The position numbers were made by a program, and so were the translations under genes. The notes under the pieces were generated by a model. The model saw nothing but the letters and a program-made list of their open reading frames with translations. It did not search any database and had not been told where the DNA came from. Below, piece by piece: positions 22,160 to 31,600 of a DNA stretch of 64,000 nt. The stretch's first letter is position 1; the number at the start of each line of letters is the position of its first letter. Location: contig CM055092.1 of the NCBI GenBank assembly GCA_029204225.1, forward strand, positions 61,644,779 through 61,708,778, given 5' to 3'. This DNA is from Diphasiastrum complanatum (taxonomy: Eukaryota; Streptophyta; Lycopodiopsida; Lycopodiales; Lycopodiaceae).

Positions 22160-22806
22160 TACTCTATTCAGGAGCCAACCACAATTGAGGAAGCTACCTC
22201 ACAGGCCGATTCAGATCTCTATAAAGAAGAAATGGACAAGGAGTACAACTCACTACTGAAGAACAACACATGGACTGTCACCAAGCTGCCAGCAGACAGA
22301 AAGGTAATCGACTACAAATGGATCTTTAAGATCAAATACAAAGCAGACGGTAGTATCGATAGAAGGAAAGCTCGACTCATGGCAAGGAAATTTTCACAAA
22401 TTTCAATATCGACTACTCCGAAACTTTTAGTCTGGTTGTCAAGCATACTTCCATTCGACTGCTATTGTCACATGCTGCTGCAGTAGATCTTGAGGTACAC
22501 TAGATGGATGTACAAATGTCATTCCTCAATGAAGTTATTGAGGAAGACATTTACATGATCCAACCAGAAGGCTATATCCTCAATGGTCAAGAAGATCAGG
22601 TATGCAAACTCCATAAAGCTTTGTACAGTCTAAAACAATCATCCAGACAATGGTTCCATCGTATCAACACATTCTTGATCGATCATGGATTTGAACCAAG
22701 CTCTATAGACTGTAATGTATGTTTCAAAGCTATTAATCAATTCTTTGTCATCATCACACTCTACGTATACAATACGTTGTTGTTCACATCAACAATATCG
22801 AATTGA
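22160..22806 (+). pseudogene. Copia reverse transcriptase fragment
   Basis: The plus strand reads YKEEMDKEYNSLLKNNTWTV, DYKWIFKIKYKADGS, then after a break at about 22,484-22,503 MDVQMSFLNEVIEEDIYM, QPEGYILNGQEDQVCKLHKA, LYSLKQSSRQWFHRI and ITLYVYNTLLF. It is the first half of a Copia RT ending at the catalytic box, where YVDD reads YVYN. It stops at TGA 22,804-22,806. The left end meets the presumed E1 LTR region. Confidence 0.85.
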
Positions 22807-23205
22807 CAAAGGACACTAAGAGGATGCTATCCCAAGATTTATAAGATGACTTCATGAGAAGTCTTAAGTGGCCTGTGACAGGCCGATAGTTGTAAGAAAA
22901 AGAAGTCCTTGTAACAGCTTGTAACAGGCCATAAGACTTCGCATGATTGTTCAATGACATGTTGATTGTTCGATGACCTATCGATTGTGCTGCACCTGAA
23001 TGGATATAGATTAAAGATTAAAGATTGGATTTAGGGAGAGAGAAAAGAGGCATATAAATCTAGCAGCCCTTTTAATCTGGATCCATGAATGCCTTGATCT
23101 TTAGATTTAACATTGCCTAAACTTTGTTGTGTGCATCTATGTCCAACACTTTAATAAATATATATCTACAATCATATATTGTGTTCGATAGTATTACAAG
23201 GTGAC
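22807..23205. other. Unassigned noncoding stretch
   Basis: It contains GGCCTGTGACAGGCC, a near-perfect palindrome (about 22,869-22,883), and a repeated TTGTAACAG. It is probably degenerate pol or LTR DNA of the neighbouring Copia. No gene is seen. Confidence 0.3.
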
Positions 23206-23397
23206 TTATTTGTTGAGAATCTTGTTCATGACCTATGATATTTAATTTCAATCTGCTTACTCCTAGAATGAAATCTAGGGTTGTCCGATAAGGCAATGAC
23301 ACTTTGATTATCACATAAGACGATTGTCAGAGCATGTTGTACTAGATGTATGTTCGATAACAAATTTCTCAACCACATTACTTCTTTAACATACCTC
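23206..23397 (-). pseudogene. Copia RNase H fragment
   Basis: The minus strand reads VKEVMWLRNLLSNIHL, LCDNQSVIALSDNPRFHSRS and KQIEIKYHRS across small frame changes. It is the C-terminal RNase H signature of Copia Pol (WLRxLL, CDNQSAI, NPxFHxRxKHIEIxYH). The similarity ends sharply at about 23,397. Confidence 0.75.
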
Positions 23398-23592
23398 CTT
23401 TGACTCCAATCACAATGTCACCTCTGAGTGATCGAGGTAGAAGAAATGACTACAAAAGCATAGCATCAGCAGAGATGCCTGGCAACGACATAACAAGTAT
23501 GGCAAACCAAGCATTGAGGCACGTTGGGCTGGGCTATGGCATTGCTATTGCAGTGGGCATAATTATGCTAATATCCAATCTGCAACAGTAAC
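23398..23592 (+). other. Possible coding exon with one membrane segment, unassigned
   Basis: A 63-codon stretch from about 23,400 to the stop at 23,589-23,591 has a polar N-terminus (RGRRNDYKSIASAEMPGND) followed by a hydrophobic run (HVGLGYGIAIAVGIIMLIS) that could span a membrane. There is no stop within it and its composition looks protein-like, but I recognise no family. It could be an exon relic or chance. Confidence 0.25.
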
Positions 23593-23760
23593 TTGTACAT
23601 CTAAAAATTTAACATCCAGAAGAACTTTCTTTCCTTCCAAAAGATTCCAAGTTCCAGGGCCAACTATTTCTGTTTTCTGATCTATCAAACCAGTATCAAA
23701 GGCGAAATTTGTGCCATTCTCCCCATCACCTAAGAAGGATGATTGCTTCACTTGATGATG
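23563..23760 (-). other. Possible coding fragment, unassigned
   Basis: The minus strand carries about 62-66 open codons (HHQVKQSSFLGDGENGTNFA, then DTGLIDQKTEIVGPGTWNLL and KKVLLDVKFLDVQVTVADW). The composition is that of a globular protein, but no family is recognised. It overlaps the preceding ORF on the other strand by about 30 bp, so at most one is likely to be ancestral coding sequence there. Confidence 0.25.
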
Positions 23761-23899
23761 CCATGCTACTAAGGATTCGAAAGTGTTCGTCTAACTCTGG
23801 TAGAGGTCTTTAAAAAAATAGCGGGGAATAGTAAAAACATGTAGGAGAACTAACTTTTTGAAAGTTTTAGAGAGGGTAAATTTTTTTAAAGCGTTTTAC

Positions 23900-24017
23900 G
23901 CCAGGGAAGGCCCCGGGCCTTCCCCGATTTAGGGCAGTTGGGCCCTCGGGCTCACGCCCTCAGGCCCATCGGCCTTAAATCTGGGAAGGCCCTCTATGGG
24001 GGCCTTCAGGCTTCCCC
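23900..24017. repeat. GC-rich foldback island
   Basis: This is a block of about 118 bp with GC content far above its flanks. It contains a near-palindrome GGGAAGGCCCCGGGCCTTCC at about 23,904-23,924. A longer inverted repeat pairs GATTTAGGGCAGTTGGGCCC (from about 23,926) with the complement of the segment ending GGCCTTAAATC (about 23,981). It can form a hairpin of ~25 bp arms. A related, larger foldback lies at 35,277-35,393. Confidence 0.7.
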
Positions 24018-24484
24018 TATACTAAAAGCTCCCTCTAATTTAGTTAATCTTCCGACACCCACGTCACTTTGTTCCTAGATTTGTCTCCAATCTATGTTAG
24101 TATACAGGATTCTAGAAGCTGCAACAATGCAACTTACTGCTAAGTGCACTCTTCATGTCTTAGGATTGCTACTTTATCAGAATTGGAAGAATGCATGCAT
24201 GCAGCCAGGGTCACAGTTCTAGGATTATCCTGAATTTTATAAGCTGCAATGATAGCATTAATTGCACTCTTCGTGTTTTAAATTCCTATTTTTCTTTATT
24301 AGATCACTTCATGCATTCGACTTAGATAACCTCATGCAAGATTATAACGACAAAACTACTAATTCATGCAAGGCTGCAAGCAATTTACAAGATTTTGGGT
24401 CCACCATGGGTTATGTGGTTCGGTATATAGATTTCGAGGGAACTGCTTTTCGTCAGCTTTTCATGAATTGCTCATAGGCGGGTA
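24018..24484. other. Unassigned AT-rich sequence
   Basis: There is no supported gene, although a 71-codon open stretch occurs at 24,262-24,477. It lies upstream of the PILS gene. Confidence 0.3.
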
Positions 24485-24766
24485 GATTGTTTCCATTTTT
24501 TCTGCTATATAACAACTAGCTACATGTACAGCGCTACATGCAGCTGCTGATGCTGCAATCAAGCTTGCCAGCCATAGAATATTTCATCATATCATAGTTT
24601 GAGAGAGAATTTGTGGGCTAGATGTGATTGTTTCCATTTTTTTCTGCTATATAACGACTAGCTACATGTACAGCGCTACATGCAGCTGCTGATGCTGCAA
24701 TCAAGCTTGCCAGCCATAGAAGATTTTATCATATCATAGTTTGAGAGAAAATTTGTGGGCTAGATG
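24485..24766. repeat. Two-copy 141-bp tandem duplication upstream of PILS
   Basis: 24,485-24,625 and 24,626-24,766 are near identical (both start GATTGTTTCCATTTTTTCTG and end TTGTGGGCTAGATGT). Only a few differences are seen, so the duplication is recent. It ends about 240 bp before the PILS start codon and each copy carries ACATGCAG. Confidence 0.9.
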
Positions 24767-25008
24767 TGATGCCTCCTGCTCCAACTTCCTGTTCTCAGGC
24801 TGATTCTGTTATTCCGGGTGACTCCAGACCTTGCCAGCTACTTTTCGTTGATGAATCCTTCAAGTTAAGAGTAGTATTGGTGTAGATCCACACCCACATG
24901 ATCAACTGTTGTTGCTCTTGCAAATCAGGTATTGCGTCCTCGAGTCTGCTTTAAAGCACGAGCAGATTTCATATAGAATTTATATGCAGTGTGCGCATGT
25001 ACACAACG

Positions 25009-26573
25009 ATGACGTCGGCAAGGGAGTCAATATCACAGCTGCTGCAATTTGCTATGATGCCGATCGCCAAAGTGATGGTAATGTGCTCACTGGGGGTGGT
25101 GATGGCCACCCAACGCGTCAACATTCTCTCTGACAGCGTCCGTAAGGAGCTTAGCAAGGTATTCTCCTCTTCTTTCTTCCCCCGGAGTTTCGAGCTCGGG
25201 TCCAAACCGATATGTGACAATATGCTCAATATCTAAGACAGCATGACTTGGAGATCACGAGATCATGAACACTAACGTTTATGCTTGGTTTTCTGTTTCA
25301 AATTCTTTGCAGCTGCTTTTCTCTCTCCTTTTGCCGTGTCTGATCTTCTCACAATTGGGTTCAGCTGTGACACTGGGGAAGATAATCAGTTGGTAAGTTT
25401 GGTAACTGTTAATAAAGACATTGCCTATCAAGATTAACAATCTCTTGTCCAAAGCACCCGAGTGTACATCTCTGCTTAGTCTTTTCTTCATGCTCGGAGT
25501 GAACTGAAATGAAAAAGTTGCTGCTAGTATTTGCTTTGTCAGAAACAGCTGTCTGCTTTCGGCCAATTTCATGGTCATGATCTTACCTTAAATCATACTA
25601 CATATCCACCACTCTTTTTTCTAATTAAAATTGAGTGCAGGTGGTTCATTCCAGTAAATGTAGTCATTTCAGCAAGCCTGGGGTGCCTTTTGGGACTGCT
25701 GGTGGCTCTAATTGTCAGGCCTCCACGACAATTTTTCAAACTCACCATCGTCATGGTTGGAATTGGTAGCACGACCGTCTTTTTCCTCAGCAATTTTGGA
25801 TTGTCGCTTCGTAGCTATAGGGCAAATAGTCTCACATTACTACCCCATTCAGAAACAAATCTCCTTTCAATTTCTCGCATTGCTCTTTGCTGATCTGAAT
25901 GTTCAGTGGTGCAGGTAATATTGGCAACATTCCTTTGGTCTTGATTTCTGCTGTTTGTCGAGACAAGAATAACCCCTTTGGAGCTCCTCAACAATGTGAC
26001 ACCAACGGTGTTGCATACATCTCTTATGGACAGTGGGTATGAACTACTTAGCAGCAGATTTTCTGAAATATGTTCACTTGAACGGTTTTTACTATTATAA
26101 ATGGGTGGTTAAGTATCTATCATTTCGAAGTTTTCCCATTGATCTTCATTTTGTCGGCTTGAGAGGAGTTCTGTACCACTGTTATTTTTTATATCTTATC
26201 CGTGCTGTTTTTGGCAGGTGGGTGCTATTATTGCTTACACTTTCGTTTTTCAAATGCTTTCGCCACCCGCCGAAAAACCCAATGAATTAGACAACAACAG
26301 CGATTCGTTCCAGGTGAAGATACAGATAAACGAGACACCCCATGAATTAATTCCACTTCTTTCAAATGCACCTCGAAACCAAAACGGTGCATGTCCAGAG
26401 TACGGACAAGTGTTTTCTGCTGACTATTTTCTTCTGCAATTCCATTCAAACCTGCATCATTCCCCCTTTCCAATTCTGGAAATCACATCCATGCTTTGCA
26501 TTCTTCGTACTTCTCCTGTTCAATTTCCCATCACTGTGAACGAGGGAAGCGCATCACTGTGAACGAGGGAAAC

Positions 26574-26627
<54 letters not shown>

Positions 26628-28583
26628 TGAATGTCAACAGTGATACAGAAAACGCGTTTTATGCGTTTTGATTGGCCACGTAGCCCTAGGACCGGTCACA
26701 TTGCATTAAATGAGTTGATGCAACGTGCTGGAAATTTTTGGAAATGAGTTGATGCCACGTGCTGGAAATGAGTTGATGCGACTAGGTGGAAATTTTTGGA
26801 GGTCGCGAAAAGTTGCTGGAGGAAGCGTGGGTGTAAACGTTGCCATTGGAGCTGCGTGGGTGTAGACGTTGCCATTGTTGTCGCCATCGTTGTCATCTCC
26901 TTAGAGCTTGGAGCTGCGTGGAGGGAAACGTGGTGCTGCCAAGGAAACACGGAGCTGCCTTCGCTGCCAGGGAGACATTGATTTGCTGCCAAGGATACTC
27001 TTGATTTGTGTGTGTGCCAAATGTATATCTGTTTCTGACCACTCTGATCACAACTGTAAAAGCAAAAAGCTTTCTTCACAACGGATAGAGAGGAGTGAGG
27101 CCAGTAGGCATGTGTGTGAGCTGACGTGTGTGTGTGCGTGTGTGAACTGTGTGTATGTGTGTGTGTGAGTGATGGATAGGCTGTTACAGAGATAATCTAA
27201 GTTGTAAGTAAAACAACAGATTCACCTTTCTGATGTGTTTGGCAGATTGACAATGGTTCGAAAGCAGGCAAATGAGGGAGTTCTGGAGTGTGGAATCAAT
27301 GGACAGGCTAATGATGAGTTTAGAATTCCTGCAGGTAGTGAGAAATTGAAGGTAAAAAAGTGTGCTGACTTCAAGCTTGTGAAGCGGTATGAGAAACCCG
27401 AAAAAGTGCATGAACTAAGTGTAACAGTGGGGATTGCTGGTTGTGATGTTGATCCAAAGCTTATAGGTGTGATTGAGAAATTCTTGAGGAATGAATGCAT
27501 TGCTGGTTTATGTGGGCTTGAGAGAGGAGGTATGCTAATGAATCTGCATTTTCAGATGATTTGTAAGTGCTTTGCATCTTCTGTACTAAAGGTCAATCAC
27601 TTGTTGAAGCAATATTTGGGTTGGACAAAAGAAGATCCACCTGGAAACTTGGTGTTGTGTAGGTACCTGAGGCAAAAGGGTATTCATACCTGGCATGGAA
27701 TGATTGGATACTGTTTGAAGGATTTTGGAAAGGGTCATTTTCAGTGCGTTATGTATGGTGTAGATCAGAGTGATATAGATAAAGGTCGTGAAGAGTACAT
27801 TAAGTATGGTGCTTCTGAGATTAAAAGTCGTGTATCTTTAACCCCTGTTAATCTGTTTGAGCGAGCATTTATATTTTCAGTTTATCATATGAAAAGTAGA
27901 GTTAGTTCAACCATTCCTCAGGTTTTATTGGCTATGCTAAGGACATGCAAGTATTATCTAGCAGCCACATGGGTGACACCATTCCAGGGAAAAGGAATGG
28001 ACATGGTGAGAGCTGCTACAGTCTGGAAGGCTATGAAGGCACCAAGCCTTGTGACCATGGATGATGTGATGGCAATCTTTTTTCCAAAAGATGCAGATTT
28101 TCGATATTTTAAAAGTTGTGCTCCGAGGTTTGATAACTTGTATGGTTTGAAGATGCAGGACGAGGCTAGTGGGCTCAAATCCTTTGAGCCTATTCTACAG
28201 AATGATGGTGGAAATGATGGACTTGGTGAAAATGATGTGCAATATGGATATGTTAGCTTGAGTGAGTGCGAATCTGAGGCTTTGTGAGCCATGCGAGCAC
28301 TATGCTGTTTTGAAAGATTGTCAGTACTCTTGTTTTGGAAGACTCTAAGTAGAATTTTGTTGTTTTGTAAACAACTTTCATGAGATATGAATGCGAAACT
28401 ATGTACTTTTGTTTTGGAATAAAAAGGAAGATGCAAAATTACGTTTTGTTGAGATTGTATACAATGTTTTGTTTAGCTTGTATGAAATGCAAAATTTGGG
28501 TTAGATGGATTAGGGTTAGGGTTAGGGTTAGAGTTAGGGTTAATTTTTTAGGGTTTCTATACCAAGAAATAGCAATAATGTGA

Positions 28584-28645
<62 letters not shown>

Positions 28646-31600
28646 AACGTAGAAGAAGAAGTATATTATTAACCGCAATGGTATGTACATATAGTTTTTA
28701 GAAAGAGTGAGAGAGAGAACGCGTCTCTCTGTGAGGGGCACCTGAAAAGGTGCGTCCTTTCAAAACATCTAAGTAACAATAATGAAGTTTTATTTAAACT
28801 AATAAATAAGTTGGGCTGAAAGGTTCCCGTTCCGGTGTCCTTTTTTGACACCCCCCCCTTAAATAACCAAGAATTTGTCTGTATTGACTTGCTTTATAAT
28901 GTTTTATCCATTGTGATGCTTTTGTTGGATTTTTACACTGTTGTCCTGGAGATAAGGGTGTCATATAATAGGACGTATGAGACACTTGAAATTTTTGAAG
29001 TATGCGTTTGGCAAACTTGGATTGAGTGAGATGGAGTGACCGTGACGGTCGATGACAGAGAACTTGCATTCCAAGAAGATATGATTCTTCCCCCCCATCC
29101 GTCATTGAGAACGTTTGAGTAGGAACTTGTTTGGCACTGTGTAACATGGATTTGGAGGATGCCAAAAGAAGAATGTCATCAACATAGAGAGCAAAGATAA
29201 CAAATTGATCATCCTGTTGTTTAAGATAGACTAAAACATCATTCACCAGACGATGATATCCAACAACTTTTGTAAACTCAATAAAGCGAATGTTCCATTG
29301 GCGAGGTGATTGTTTAAGCCCATAAATTGCACGTAAGAGGAGACAAACATAGGTTGGTTGCTCAGTAGAGACAAAATACGGGGGCTGTTCCATGTAAATG
29401 AGTTCGTCAAGAAGACCATTCAGAAATGTTTCTACATCCATTTGGTCCATTTCTAGATCCAGTTCAACTCCCAGAGTGAGCAGTAAACGAAAGGTAACAA
29501 TGCGTAAAGTAGGTGAGAAGGTCTCATTATAATCAATACCTGCTTCTACACAAACCCACGGGCAACTAAGCATGCTTTGTAACATGATAGAGATCCATCA
29601 GGTTTGTATTTGCGGCGCAAAACCCACTTACAAGAGATAGCTTTGTGACCAGGTGGAAGAGGAACCAATTTCCATGTGTTATTAGCATACATGGATTTTA
29701 TTTCTGATTCCATAGCAATTCGTCAAGAATAAGCTTCGTGAGAAGCGATCGGCTTCGTCTTACACATAGAATTGCAAGCAATCACCAAGATAGTGCACCA
29801 ATAAATAGTAGAACCCAAGAGAACCATGTATAAACATGAAATGAGATAGAGAAGAGAGAAGATATCTCTCTCCACGAGTTACATTCTTTTATAGCAGGTC
29901 CAAACCCTATTTGGCCACTTGGCTTTCTCACCAAAATGCTAGAAGAAATCATAAGAAGAGGAGCTTTCTGCAGCCATGTTACCAGAACCAAGGATGTCAC
30001 TTAGAGATCGAAATTTGCGACTTGTTGAGTTGGAAGGAGCTAAAATGTCTGAAAGTGTTGTTGTGGAGCCCTGTTGTTGTGTAGTTTTAGACCGAGTTTG
30101 GACACCTTGAGTAGTGTCTAGTAATGCCGCATCATTGCTCGGATGCATAAAGAATAAATTAGAACGTGGCAATCGAATAGAAGTGCGATGACCACGAACA
30201 GGAATGACCCGGCTTGCTGAATCATTTGGAATATGGGAGTGAGGTGTATCAGATGGTGTTGGAACATGATGTTCTTCATTTGGAGGTGCAGGTGGTGGAT
30301 CAAGTGGATGTGGATCATCTTGAATGACTGGTGAATTAAATGAGGATTTAGTCCACTCTTCAATTTCAGAACTAGGCTGTTCAGCAGGAGAAACAATCAC
30401 TTGAGGTTGAAGAAGTTTGACAGGAGGTTGTAGTTCAGAATAAATACTAGATGGAGGAGTTGATGATGCACCATTAATCAAAACATCTTCATCAAAGAAG
30501 ACATCACGAGCAAAATAGAATTGTTGTAGTCATTTTTCGATAGAGACAAGCCTCACACAATGAGATTGGTGTTAGCTTGCATTGAATACCCTTCGCCATT
30601 TTGTAGTTTTGTATTGTTCTGATCACTTGAACATGAGGATGCCCAAGGCGATAATGCCAGCGTAGCGGAGCTAGGATGGCTAGACCTTTTTCGCATCTGG
30701 TCTTCCTGACGGATTTGGGTGACTAGTTCTGAGACTGTAAGCTCAGAATTTGCAGAATGTGTGGTGATAAAGGAACGCCAAGAGTCAGGTAAGGCAGAGA
30801 GGAGTATGGTGACTTGAATCTCCCGAGGCAGCACAAGTCCTGACAACGTTAAGTTATCTAGTGCAGTCAACAATTCGTCAAGAAATGCTTCAACATTATT
30901 AAAGTCTTTCAGCATGATTCCATTAAGTTGCTTATTTAGCAAGACTCGAGATACTACGTTAGTCTGCTGTTATTGAGATTTAAGGAAGTCCCACATAGCT
31001 TTTGCAGTCCTTTGTTCGCGGACTAGTTGCAGTTGTCGATCTCCAAGATGAAAAATTATCTCTGTTCGGGCTACAAGATCTTTTCGTCGCCATTCAACTA
31101 GTGCTTCAGAAGGAGAGGCAGGTTGTGCTTCTGTCCCGTTCACCACTCCCAGGTTTCCGTCTTTTTCAAGCAGCATGCTTATTCGAAGACTCCAAGGAAG
31201 ATAATTTGCTCCAGTTAGCTTTTCGATGTGGTAAGACTTTGTCATAGAGGCTGTGCCTGGAGAAGTAGCCATGGTTTTCTAATGGCTGTCCGGATCCACC
31301 AAATAGAGAACAAGGCTATTCAGGCAGATGTGCGGTGTCTCAGACGAAAGAAATAGTTTGCTGCAGCATTATGAAGGCATTAAGGAATTTGCAGGCCTGG
31401 CTTCAATTGCATTCGGGTGCAAACACGCAGCTTATAGGTGCGCTTAACCAACTCAGCATAATGTTCTGCATGATAGCAGAAGTTCTAATAGTGTCGGCAA
31501 AGTGATGTGGGCAGTTTGGATGGCCATTGAGTAAGAACAACAGAAAAAAATGAAAACGAACGGAAACAACACATCCTCCATGTGTTGATCAGGCACATGG

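Larger units (their letters stand above)
26625..28586 (+). mobile_element. Replitron-like HUH-endonuclease transposon in a GA tract
   Basis: A ~1,962-bp segment sits between two GA runs of the Copia LTR. It holds a single gene for a Rep-like HUH protein, tandem repeats upstream of it and a TTAGGG array downstream. There is no helicase, so it is not a Helitron. Replitrons are described as HUH-only transposons with a single catalytic Tyr, related to CRESS-type Rep, abundant in non-seed plants, with short direct repeats at or near the ends. The gene content fits. Exact ends cannot be separated from the flanking GA repeats; GA itself could be the terminal or target repeat. A perfect palindrome AAAACGCGTTTT lies at 26,649-26,660, near the left end. 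Confidence 0.72.
26558..28850 (-). repeat. Left (3') LTR of intronic Copia, split by the HUH element
   Basis: The outer piece (26,558-26,624: TGTGAACGAGGGAAACGC then GA repeats) and inner piece (28,587-28,850: GA repeats then AGTAACGTAGAAGAAGAAG to TTTTTTGACA) together align with the intact right LTR. The ~1.96 kb between the two GA runs has no counterpart there. Confidence 0.85.

Noticed and set aside
27954-28436. 160-codon minus-strand ORF overlapping the HUH gene
   Set aside because: Mirror of a better-supported coding sequence; no motif of its own.
26625-28586. Helitron interpretation of the HUH element
   Set aside because: No helicase domain, a single-Tyr YxxK motif rather than the two-Tyr arrangement, and no clear TC...CTRR ends.
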